Source of the DNA: Burkholderiales bacterium
GTDB lineage: Bacteria > Pseudomonadota > Gammaproteobacteria > Burkholderiales > Burkholderiaceae_B
DNA: 11,243 nt
Direction of reading: 5' to 3'
Assembly (NCBI GenBank): GCA_005788065.1
Contig: SXZD01000042.1
Span: 1 to 11,243 of the forward strand
Positions 1 through 6,090 of this stretch are shown here, piece after piece. Each line of letters begins with the position of its first letter. The stretch's first letter is position 1. The position numbers and the translations under genes are program-made. Below the pieces are notes generated by a model that saw nothing but the letters and a program-made list of their open reading frames with translations, ran no database searches and had not been told where the DNA came from.

Positions 1-2
1 AC

Positions 3-434
3 GGCAACCTGCGCACACTGAAGTTCGCCCAGGAAGACGGTCTGGAACAGGTGGCTTACGCCGTGTCCCGCCTGACATCGCAACCGGCGCAGTTTTTCAA
101 GCTGAATACGGGTGAACTGAGGGTGGGTGTACAGGCTGACATCTGTGTGGTCGACCCGCAGGCACTCAAGCGCTGGGAGCCCGAGAGCACCTATGACGTT
201 GTTGACCGGCCGCTTTTTTCATCGCGCCAGGTGGTCAACCGCCCCGAGGGCGTGGTACGTCAGGTACTGATTGCAGGCCATCTGGCCTGGCATGAGGGCG
301 AGTGCGGGCCAAATCTGGGACAGATCGCCATGGGACGCCTGCTGCGCGCCAGTGACCACCCCGACGAGATCAGACTCGAGCGATCAGCGGCGGGTCAGAC
401 GGATGCAGCACTGATAGCCAACGCTGCGCACTGA
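3..434 (+). CDS. Amidohydrolase family protein, C-terminal fragment
   Basis: The frame is open from the left edge, so this is the 3' end of a gene that starts outside the window; 143 residues are visible, ending at TGA 432-434. The visible part reads like the C-terminal end of metal-dependent amidohydrolases of the N-acyl-D-amino-acid deacylase/amidohydrolase-3 kind. A helix carrying AVSRLTSQPAQFF is followed by the composite beta-sandwich return with G-ELRVGVQADICVVDP, and then a strand VVRQVLIAGHLAWHEGE that resembles the usual 'V..V.VNG..V...G' ending. The metal-binding and catalytic residues lie upstream and cannot be checked, so the substrate is unknown. A GTG at 51 is inside the domain and is not a likely start. 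The last 17 codons overlap the 3' end of the convergent response regulator gene, and the tail after the family signature (about 45 residues) looks unconserved. Confidence 0.75.
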   Translation, partial: GNLRTLKFAQEDGLEQVAYAVSRLTSQPAQFFKLNTGELRVGVQADICVVDPQALKRWEPESTYDVVDRPLFSSRQVVNRPEGVVRQVLIAGHLAWHEGECGPNLGQIAMGRLLRASDHPDEIRLERSAAGQTDAALIANAAH

Positions 435-1112
435 TACCAGACAGCGCTCGGGGGCGCCGACTTCAATAAGCTTTTTGCGCAGGCGGGTAACGTTGACAGC
501 GAATACCTGCCAGTCCTTGAAGGAATAGACCCGCCCAAGAAGTTTGGCCAGCGCCTCATAGGTCAGCAGGCCTGAATCCGCGTGGCAGAAGGCATCCAGC
601 AGACGGCCTTCGGTGCCGGTGAGCTGCGCAACGCCGCCCGGCCCCTCAACCTCAAGTGTCTTGAGCGAAAACGACAGCACGGAAGAGACTGCTGCGGTCG
701 CAACCTCACCGCTGTCAGCAGGCGCATGCCCCACGCGGCGCCCCAATGCTCCGATGGCGGCATTCAATTGTTCCAGCGAACAAGGCTTGGGCAGGTAAAT
801 GTCCGCACCTACCTCATAGCCGCTGATCTTGTCCATCTCGGATGTGCGCGCGGTCATCATGATGATGCCGGCACCGGGCTGGGCATTGCGTATGCGCTTG
901 GCCAGCGAAAGGCCATCCTCGCCGGGCAGATTGACGTCGAGCAGGTAAATGTCGGCTGGCGCCTTGCCCTGACTGGGCGCCACATCGCTGAGGTGCTCCG
1001 CGGCCGGATAGCCTGTGACGTGATGTCCGCGGGACACCAGATAGTCCATGGTCAGTGAACGGAGAACTTCATTGTCCTCCACCATAACGATCTGAAGGGG
1101 CTGTGCCGTCAT
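384..1112 (-). CDS. OmpR/PhoB-family response regulator
   Basis: This is a cytoplasmic two-component response regulator of 242 residues. The N-terminal receiver (about 5-125) has the acidic pair E12-D13 in VEDN, the phospho-acceptor D59 in LLDVNLPG, the switch T87 in MTA and the conserved K109 in LPKP. The C-terminal part (about 148-238) is a winged helix with the recognition helix VNVTRLRKKL and the wing VRSVGYQ typical of OmpR/PhoB regulators, so it should bind DNA when phosphorylated. I chose ATG 1110-1112 because ACGGA lies about 9 bases upstream; a TTG at 1128-1130 would add six residues but has no good Shine-Dalgarno. The gene follows the histidine kinase by 66 bp on the same strand, its probable partner. 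Its 3' end overlaps the convergent amidohydrolase gene by 51 bp. Its target genes are not visible from sequence. Confidence 0.93.
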   Translation of the reverse strand: MTAQPLQIVMVEDNEVLRSLTMDYLVSRGHHVTGYPAAEHLSDVAPSQGKAPADIYLLDVNLPGEDGLSLAKRIRNAQPGAGIIMMTARTSEMDKISGYEVGADIYLPKPCSLEQLNAAIGALGRRVGHAPADSGEVATAAVSSVLSFSLKTLEVEGPGGVAQLTGTEGRLLDAFCHADSGLLTYEALAKLLGRVYSFKDWQVFAVNVTRLRKKLIEVGAPERCLVSVRSVGYQCCIRLTRR

Positions 1113-1178
1113 TCGCAATTCCGTTGTCAACTCAAGAGTGATGCGCGGGCTTTTGTCGGGTGCGTTATATGCTCCGCA

Positions 1179-3152
1179 TTACAGGAACTCGGTGTCCATT
1201 CCAGCCGCTTTCGGCAAGTTTAAATTAAAAACGATTGTTTCTCCCTGATCGCTGAAGGAAACCTCCGAATGCATGAGTTTGGACAGGGTTTCAACCAGAT
1301 ACAGCCCCAAGCCCGAACCGGAGACCTGCAGAACCGACGCAGCGCGATAGTACTTCGAAAATATGCGCTTGCTGTCGGGCTTGCCGAATTCGCCCACCAT
1401 GTTGCTGACCTGTATCTCGATCCGTTCTGCATGCCCGGGCTCGGCTTCGGGTTCAAGTACCTTGATGCGCACCGGTTTGCCCGCAGCGCCGTACTTGCAA
1501 GCATTGTCCACCAGATTGGTCAGCACGATGCGCAGGATGGCCTCATCTGCAAAGGCATACACGCCTGCCGGACAATCGTTGAGGATATTGTATCGCCCCC
1601 AGTGCGTACTGATGATGTCACTGAGCATGTCGGAACAGCACACCGGTTCAATGCTGGCATCGATCAGTTGCCGTGCGCTTTTTTCAAGCAACATGCACCG
1701 CTCGATGATGCCTAGAAGGTCGTCGATGGCCTTGCGCGCATGCCGCAGATCAAAGCCTTTTTCACGCAGAACGCCCAACTCCATGGTCACGATCGCCAGA
1801 GAGTTCTTGAACTCGTGCGACAGCATCGACATCAGTTTGCTGTTCTGCTCGTTTGTTTGCTGCTCAAACTCCAGCTTTTGCTGTTCAAGGGCCAGCTGGG
1901 TCTTGACGTCCTGACGGTCGGTTCGCAGCAGGTTCAATTCATAAATGACGGTGATGAACATCAGCACACTCAGAGCACTGACCACCAGCATCGGCCACTG
2001 GTAAATCCATTCACCCGGCGCATGGAAGAACCACGTCACGGCCACCGCCTGCAAAGACAGGAACACCAAACCCCCGTAACACAGCAGCATCATGAGTTGA
2101 TAGACACGCTGCTGGAACTTGACTAACGACAGCGCAGCCAGCGAAATGATGCAATGCAGGGTAAAAAAACCGATGGACACGCGTCCATAGGCCGGCGCAT
2201 TGGACAATATCTGCACCAGCAAGAGAATGAGGTAGAGCGCAAACAGGATGTTGAGCAGCATGAGCGCTTTTTTGGGGGCCTCGAAAAACCGCAGCAAAGC
2301 GATATTGAATAAACCGGCGCAGATCATGGAAAACGGCAGGAACAGCCGAAAGCTGAAACTGACATCCAGCCCCGAGTCGCGCATGTAAGGCGTAAAAACA
2401 TGATTCATGGAGATGACCAGCGTCACCAGCACGGTCTGGAAGGCCAGAAACAATCCATAGAAGCGACTGGGCATCCCGCTGCCCACGAACAGCACAAAAA
2501 TGAACAGCGTAAGGGACGTACCCAGAAACAGCCCCAGTTGCACTGACATGGCGCTTTGCTGCGCCACAAACGCATCCTCGGATTGCAGGTCCACAGAGGC
2601 AATGAAAACACCGCGGGTTTTGACCCGAACCAGATACAGCGACTGGTCGGCATCTCCACGCACCAGCATGCCTGTGCGCCCTGCGAGGCCGGTGCGTGCC
2701 GCAGCCCTGCCCACTGCCTTGTTGCTCAAGGGCAGCAGCCCCACTTCATCTTCGCTGCTGCGGACTACTTCATAAAACTCGGTTTCTTCGAGCAAGGCAG
2801 GCCGGATGATGGCGAAGTAAGGCGTATCGGGCGCCATGCCTTTGACCGACAGTGCAAACCAGACCGAGGCTGGCTGATAACCGAGGTTGATCAAACCTGA
2901 AAACGGCGTGAACGCTCCACTGAAATAGGCGTCCAACGGGCCCTGCTGGTCGGTATCAAGGAAGTAGGCCGTGGTGACCTGCGGGGTGGCTGCGCTGGCG
3001 GAGGCAAACGGCAACTGCGCACAAAGGGACAGCAGCAGCGCCAGCAGTTGCATCAGCAGCGTGCGGACGATGGAAGCCGCTTTGCCCCTCCCATGGGATG
3101 CACTCCCTGAATGAGGCAGTTGTTCAAAGACAGAAACTGTCAACCTTGTCAT
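1179..3152 (-). CDS. 7TMR-DISM sensor histidine kinase
   Basis: An inner-membrane sensor kinase of 657 residues from ATG 3150-3152. In order: a signal peptide (hydrophobic core about 32-50, ending in FASASA), a periplasmic 7TMR-DISMED2-type domain (about 60-185, with the motif VWFALSVKG), seven hydrophobic segments (about 204-405), a charged linker/coiled coil (409-440), the phospho-acceptor H-box MLSHEFKNSL with H446, and an HATPase_c domain with the N-box LTNLVDNACKYG (N550), an F-box KRIFSKYYR and the G2 box GSGLGL (612-617). The G1 box DxGxG is not visible; VSNMVGEFG stands in its place. DISMED2 domains are thought to bind carbohydrate-like or other small ligands, but the ligand here is unknown. 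The start is uncertain: the frame stays open to a TTG at 3281, and ATG 3051-3053 would begin directly at the signal peptide core; no start has a clear Shine-Dalgarno. It probably phosphorylates the regulator encoded 66 bp downstream. Confidence 0.92.
   Translation of the reverse strand: MTRLTVSVFEQLPHSGSASHGRGKAASIVRTLLMQLLALLLSLCAQLPFASASAATPQVTTAYFLDTDQQGPLDAYFSGAFTPFSGLINLGYQPASVWFALSVKGMAPDTPYFAIIRPALLEETEFYEVVRSSEDEVGLLPLSNKAVGRAAARTGLAGRTGMLVRGDADQSLYLVRVKTRGVFIASVDLQSEDAFVAQQSAMSVQLGLFLGTSLTLFIFVLFVGSGMPSRFYGLFLAFQTVLVTLVISMNHVFTPYMRDSGLDVSFSFRLFLPFSMICAGLFNIALLRFFEAPKKALMLLNILFALYLILLLVQILSNAPAYGRVSIGFFTLHCIISLAALSLVKFQQRVYQLMMLLCYGGLVFLSLQAVAVTWFFHAPGEWIYQWPMLVVSALSVLMFITVIYELNLLRTDRQDVKTQLALEQQKLEFEQQTNEQNSKLMSMLSHEFKNSLAIVTMELGVLREKGFDLRHARKAIDDLLGIIERCMLLEKSARQLIDASIEPVCCSDMLSDIISTHWGRYNILNDCPAGVYAFADEAILRIVLTNLVDNACKYGAAGKPVRIKVLEPEAEPGHAERIEIQVSNMVGEFGKPDSKRIFSKYYRAASVLQVSGSGLGLYLVETLSKLMHSEVSFSDQGETIVFNLNLPKAAGMDTEFL
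3129..3141. repeat. Short inverted repeat GACAG-AAA-CTGTC
   Basis: A 5-bp perfect inverted repeat with a 3-base spacer, just inside the predicted 5' end of the kinase gene and four bases from a second, larger palindrome (3145-3158). It would be part of a control region if the kinase actually starts at ATG 3051-3053. Short dyads like this arise by chance often, so the call rests mainly on its clustering with the others. Confidence 0.3.
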
Positions 3153-3158
3153 GACAAG
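3145..3158. repeat. Perfect 14-bp palindrome CTTGTCATGACAAG at the kinase start
   Basis: CTTGTCA followed directly by its reverse complement TGACAAG. The centre contains the predicted ATG of the histidine kinase gene (3150-3152 on the minus strand). A spacer-free palindrome of this length could be the binding site of a dimeric repressor acting on the kinase operon; it could also be chance. It sits about 25-35 bp downstream of the weak kinase promoter suggested at 3188-3215. Confidence 0.4.
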
Positions 3159-3187
3159 CCCGTTAAACGATGTAAGGGCGGGCAAAG

Positions 3188-3215
3188 ACTCTAACCCCGA
3201 ACCAGGAGGATGCAA
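3188..3215 (-). promoter_or_regulatory. Weak candidate promoter of the kinase-regulator operon
   Basis: On the minus strand a -35-like TTGCAT (3210-3215) and a -10-like TAGAGT (3188-3193) are separated by 16 bp. They would start transcription near 3181, about 30 bases before ATG 3152. The match to the sigma-70 consensus is modest (three of six at -35, four of six at -10). The -35 box overlaps the start of the putative small ORF on the other strand. Confidence 0.3.
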
Positions 3216-3265
3216 TGGACTATCCCAAAGAAAAAGTAGTTGTTCGTGTCGTTCGCGTGCGCTGA
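3215..3265 (+). CDS. Possible 16-residue small ORF with strong Shine-Dalgarno
   Basis: ATG 3215-3217 lies 5 bases after AGGAGG (3204-3209), a better Shine-Dalgarno than that of any other gene in the window. The frame reads MDYPKEKVVVRVVRVR and stops at TGA 3263-3265. It lies on the plus strand inside the divergent control region, 111 bp before the patatin gene, so it could be a leader peptide or an independent small basic peptide. No clear plus-strand promoter is seen just upstream, and chance cannot be excluded for 16 codons. It resembles no family I recognise. An overlapping 9-codon frame from ATG 3210 sits too close to the Shine-Dalgarno to be the better start. Confidence 0.25.
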   Translation: MDYPKEKVVVRVVRVR

Positions 3266-3339
3266 GCACTGCAAAGCACAAACGCTATTCAAGCATACAA
3301 AACCGAGGACTGCTCCCACTGAAACCGTAGCAGTTTGCT

Positions 3340-3352
3340 TACAATTCCGTGC
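3340..3352 (+). promoter_or_regulatory. Candidate promoter of the patatin-methyltransferase operon
   Basis: TACAAT at 3340-3345 matches five of six bases of the -10 consensus and would start transcription near 3352, giving a leader of about 25 bases before ATG 3377. The other two promoters called at 7263-7398 give leaders of the same length. No convincing -35 is present at 16-18 bp spacing, so an activator may be needed, or the site may be weak. The -10 box abuts an inverted repeat (3345-3371). Confidence 0.4.
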
Positions 3353-3371
3353 ATTGACTGTTTGCACGGAA
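3345..3371. repeat. 9-bp inverted repeat between promoter and patatin start codon
   Basis: TTCCGTGCA (3345-3353) and TGCACGGAA (3363-3371) are perfect complements around a 9-base loop. The right arm includes the only Shine-Dalgarno-like bases (CGGAA) before ATG 3377. If transcription starts upstream of 3345 the RNA could fold and hide the ribosome site. If it starts near 3352, as the TACAAT box suggests, the repeat is better read as an operator spanning the start site. Confidence 0.5.
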
Positions 3372-3376
3372 ATGAA

Positions 3377-4303
3377 ATGGCAAAATTGAAACGGGCTGTG
3401 GTGATCGGCTGTGGTGGTGCACTGGGAGGCGCATGGGCCGCAGCAGCACTGCGCAGCGCAGAAAACCGCCTGAACTGGGACCTGCGCAACGCAGATGTCA
3501 TCATCGGCACATCGGCCGGCGCCGTATTGGGCAGCCTGCTGTCTGCCGGCGTGAGTGTAGACGAAATCGCACACTGGCAAGGCGGGCACAGCAAGAGCGT
3601 TTTTGCCGAAGACGCTGCATCAGTCCCCTCCCTTCCTCCCCGCCCCAAAGCGGCATTGACAGCACCAGGGCTCATCACCTCATTGCTCAAACGCAAAGTC
3701 TCTCTCATGACGGCACTCAGCGGCATGCTGCCCGAGGGAACATCCGACATGCAGGGTTTTGTGGATCTGATCGACGCTGTGGTGCCGCCCGGACAATGGA
3801 CTCGGCATCCCGCCACCTGGTTGATGGTGGTGGATGCGGCCAATGGCCAGAGAGTGGCATTGGGCTATCCGGGGTCACCGCCAATCGCCATGAACAAGGC
3901 GGTTTGTGCATCGTATGCGGTACCGGGGTGGTGTCCGCCGGTCGAACATGAAGGACGGCGCTACATCGATGGCGGGGCTGCCTCTCCTGCCTCCGCGGAT
4001 CTGCTGATCAGCACCGACGTGAGCGAAGCCATCGTCATCGCCCCCATGGCCAGCACCGACATGGGCATGCCCCGCAATCCCGCAGAAGCGGCCGAACGCC
4101 TCTTGCGCAAACAGATGACGCGCATTGTAGAAAAAGAGATACAGCAACTGGAACATGCAGGCATCCGCGTGCGCAAACTGTATCCCGGGCGCGTGGATCT
4201 GGACGCAATCGGTTATAACCTGATGGATCGCAGCAAACGGCACAGCGTGTATGAAACGGCCCTGCGCACCACGGAAGAGGCCGTGAGCCGCTGGCGGGTC
4301 TGA
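3377..4303 (+). CDS. Patatin-like phospholipase family protein
   Basis: A 308-residue predicted lipid acyl hydrolase of the patatin/RssA type. The visible catalytic features are the glycine-rich oxyanion segment GCGGALGG (11-18), the nucleophile elbow GTSAG with S46, and the DGG motif with D198 completing the Ser-Asp dyad (RRYIDGGAASPASADLL). There is no signal peptide or obvious membrane segment, so it is probably cytoplasmic or peripheral at the inner membrane. The substrate is unknown; the family cleaves phospholipids and related esters. I chose ATG 3377-3379 because the glycine-rich loop follows after ten residues, as is usual, and CGGA lies 6-8 bases upstream; a TTG at 3335 would add 14 unlikely residues. 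The methyltransferase gene follows after 37 bp, suggesting one operon. The gene is divergent from the kinase operon. Confidence 0.93.
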   Translation: MAKLKRAVVIGCGGALGGAWAAAALRSAENRLNWDLRNADVIIGTSAGAVLGSLLSAGVSVDEIAHWQGGHSKSVFAEDAASVPSLPPRPKAALTAPGLITSLLKRKVSLMTALSGMLPEGTSDMQGFVDLIDAVVPPGQWTRHPATWLMVVDAANGQRVALGYPGSPPIAMNKAVCASYAVPGWCPPVEHEGRRYIDGGAASPASADLLISTDVSEAIVIAPMASTDMGMPRNPAEAAERLLRKQMTRIVEKEIQQLEHAGIRVRKLYPGRVDLDAIGYNLMDRSKRHSVYETALRTTEEAVSRWRV

Positions 4304-4329
4304 AGACAGCCTCGTTGCGAGGAAACCCC

Positions 4330-4334
4330 AAGGA
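4330..4334 (+). promoter_or_regulatory. Ribosome binding site AAGGA of the methyltransferase gene
   Basis: AAGGA lies 6 bases before ATG 4341, in the 37-bp gap after the patatin stop codon. It supports the chosen start and independent re-initiation within a shared message. Confidence 0.6.
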
Positions 4335-4340
4335 AACCCG

Positions 4341-4973
4341 ATGGATAACTGGTACGACCGCCACATTCTGCCCCACCTGCTGGATTTTGCCTGCGGTCTC
4401 AAACCCATGCGCCGCCAGCGGGAAAAAGTGGTGCCCAAAGCACGGGGCGTGGTGCTGGAAATCGGGATCGGCACCGGCTTGAATCTGCCGCACTACAAAG
4501 CCGAGCAGATTGTGTCGCTCACAGGTCTGGATCCGTCCGTACAGATGCATCCGAAGGCTTTACAGCGCCTCACGAAAACCGGGCTGACGCTCACGATGAT
4601 GCCGGTAGGCGCCGAGGGTATCCCACTGCCAGATGCCAGCGTGGACACGGTGGTGATGACCTACACCCTCTGTACCATCCCCGACCCGCTGCAGGCGCTC
4701 AAGGAAATACGGCGCGTGCTCAAAGCGGAGGGCAAACTGCTGTTTACAGAGCATGCCCGCGCACCGGACGAATCGGTGCGCCGCTGGCAGGACCGGTTGC
4801 AGCCGGTGTGGGGAAAACTGGCGGGGGGCTGTCATCTGGGCCGCGACATCCAGGGCTTGCTGGAGCAGGCGGGGTTCAGTTTCACCCAGATCGACATGCG
4901 GTACCTGCCCGGCCCCAAACCCTTGACCTTCAACGTGTGGGGAGAGGCTTACCGAAGCACAGAAACAGACTGA
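4341..4973 (+). CDS. Class I SAM-dependent methyltransferase, METTL7-like
   Basis: A 210-residue Rossmann-fold methyltransferase. Motif I is VVLEIGIGTGLNLPHY (E40, glycines 42-46), the acidic residue ending strand 2 is D64 in GLDPS, motif II/III is VDTVVMTYTLCTIPDP (101-116), followed by ALKEIRRVLKAEGKLLFTEH. The overall pattern, including LC-I-D after strand 4, the EHA segment (137-139), a Trp-rich stretch and GGCHLGRDI (162-170), resembles the METTL7/TMT1 branch, whose animal members methylate thiols and associate with membranes or lipid droplets. Bacterial members are mostly uncharacterised; related annotations include phospholipid and quinone methylation. Pairing with a patatin-like lipase would fit a lipid substrate, but this is inference. 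There is no signal peptide. It ends 39 bp from the convergent FolB-FAH gene. Confidence 0.9.
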   Translation: MDNWYDRHILPHLLDFACGLKPMRRQREKVVPKARGVVLEIGIGTGLNLPHYKAEQIVSLTGLDPSVQMHPKALQRLTKTGLTLTMMPVGAEGIPLPDASVDTVVMTYTLCTIPDPLQALKEIRRVLKAEGKLLFTEHARAPDESVRRWQDRLQPVWGKLAGGCHLGRDIQGLLEQAGFSFTQIDMRYLPGPKPLTFNVWGEAYRSTETD

Positions 4974-4987
4974 ACAGGTCCGCACGC

Positions 4988-5010
4988 CGATAAACCCGAC
5001 AGCGGGCCCG
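4988..5010 (-). terminator. Weak candidate terminator in the convergent gap
   Basis: On the minus strand the short hairpin CCCG-CTGT-CGGG (4995-5006), extendable by G-T pairs, is followed by TTTAT. It lies directly after the FolB-FAH stop codon. The stem is only 4-6 bp and the T tract is short, so termination would be modest. No better structure is seen in the 39-bp gap. Confidence 0.3.
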
Positions 5011-5012
5011 GC

Positions 5013-6077
5013 TCACTTTACTTCAAAATCGGACATGTGGTGCCCGTTCAGACTCAACCTGAGTTGATCACCCGATTTCAATGCAGCCACACCCTCCGGT
5101 GTACCCGTGTAAATGAGATCACCCGGCTGCAGGGTGAAGATGCTGCTCAGATAGCTGATCAGTTCATCCACCGGATACAGCATGTTGCTGACCTTGCCGT
5201 GCTGCCTTTGCTCCCCGTTGATATGCAACTGAAACTCGAATGCCGACAGCGGCATGGCCGAATCAAATGACACGAACGGCGACAGGCATGCAGCACCATC
5301 AAAGCCTTTGCCCGTGTCCCACGGCAGACCGTTTTGTTTGGCATGGTTTTGCAGGTCTCGGGCGGTCAGGTCAAGACCTACCGTTACCGCAGAAATGTGC
5401 GTGAGCGCGGCATCCCGCGCGATGTTACGCCCTCCCTTGCCGATCAGCAGCACCAGTTCCGTTTCAAAATGCACTTCGTTTGAATGTGCAGGCAACACGA
5501 TGGGTTCGCCCGCCTGACGGACGGCCGATGTCGGTTTGGTAAAGACAACCGGTTGGCCGGACGGACGGTTGCCCAACTCTGCGATGTGCGCGGCATAGTT
5601 GCGACCGATGCAGAAAATATTCTGCACTTTGACAGCACTGCGGGCAGCATCTTTCATCAGCGCATAAGGTTTGAAACCCATGCTTTCTTCGCGAAACCGG
5701 AAGCACTCAACGCCTGCGCTTTTGCAGTCGGGATAGACCTCGCTTTTTTCTGCGCGCACGCGTACGGCAAGTACCAACGGATGCGACAGCACCTGTTGCG
5801 CAGTCCGGTCCACAAGCGTCTCGAGCAGGCCGATATGCCCCTGCGAAATGAGGTCGTGTATGCCGGGGCGGATGAAGTCATAGTCCACCACATCTTCGAG
5901 CTTGTCGCGGTGGCTGGGGGTGTCAACCTGCGGCACCCAGAAATCGATGTTCATGCGTACTTTCTGTGTGCGCCCCTGCTCTTGCGGAAACACGCCGATG
6001 GCCGCCGATACGTCGAAGTCGCGAATGAAAATGCGCCTGCAACCGGCAAGCCTCGGATCAAAAAACCAGTCTGTCAT
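5013..6077 (-). CDS. folB: Fused dihydroneopterin aldolase (FolB) and FAH-family hydrolase (YcgM/FAHD1-like)
   Basis: A single 354-residue ORF holding two complete enzymes. Residues about 13-130 form a FolB domain: E33 in FPQEQ, Y66 in VVDYDFI, E86 in LLETL and K111 in RAEKSEVYP match the residues used by dihydroneopterin aldolase to cleave or epimerise dihydroneopterin in folate and monapterin synthesis. Residues about 145-354 form an FAH domain close to E. coli YcgM and FAHD1 (acylpyruvate hydrolase/oxaloacetate decarboxylase): IGRNYAAHIAELGN, metal ligands E205 and E207 in HFETEL, D236 in GLDLTARDLQ, KGFDGAACLSPF and TGTPEGV. All key residues of both are present. I chose ATG 6075-6077 (ACGGA upstream); a GTG lies one codon earlier. 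ATG 5679-5681, between the domains, could start a free 221-residue FAH protein of normal YcgM size. It is the last gene of the operon, 13 bp after the pteridine reductase. Confidence 0.93.
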   Translation of the reverse strand: MTDWFFDPRLAGCRRIFIRDFDVSAAIGVFPQEQGRTQKVRMNIDFWVPQVDTPSHRDKLEDVVDYDFIRPGIHDLISQGHIGLLETLVDRTAQQVLSHPLVLAVRVRAEKSEVYPDCKSAGVECFRFREESMGFKPYALMKDAARSAVKVQNIFCIGRNYAAHIAELGNRPSGQPVVFTKPTSAVRQAGEPIVLPAHSNEVHFETELVLLIGKGGRNIARDAALTHISAVTVGLDLTARDLQNHAKQNGLPWDTGKGFDGAACLSPFVSFDSAMPLSAFEFQLHINGEQRQHGKVSNMLYPVDELISYLSSIFTLQPGDLIYTGTPEGVAALKSGDQLRLSLNGHHMSDFEVK

Positions 6078-6090
6078 CACAAAGTCCGTA

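Noticed and set aside
1113..1178. TATAAC in the gap between kinase and regulator as a separate regulator promoter
   Set aside because: No acceptable -35 at the right spacing; same-strand genes with a short gap are simpler explained as one operon.
3153..3281. N-terminal extension of the kinase to TTG 3279-3281
   Set aside because: The extra 43 residues do not resemble a signal peptide or any domain, have no ribosome site, and would cover the likely control region.
3875..4474. Minus-strand open frame of 199 codons opposite the patatin and methyltransferase genes
   Set aside because: It runs across two well-supported genes on the other strand and shows no domain or start signal.
5640..5720. 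FolB-FAH as a frameshift artefact of two overlapping genes
   Set aside because: The frame passes directly from the end of FolB to the start of FAH without loss of conserved residues, and the other two frames hit stops nearby. A sequencing error cannot be fully excluded, but nothing points to one.
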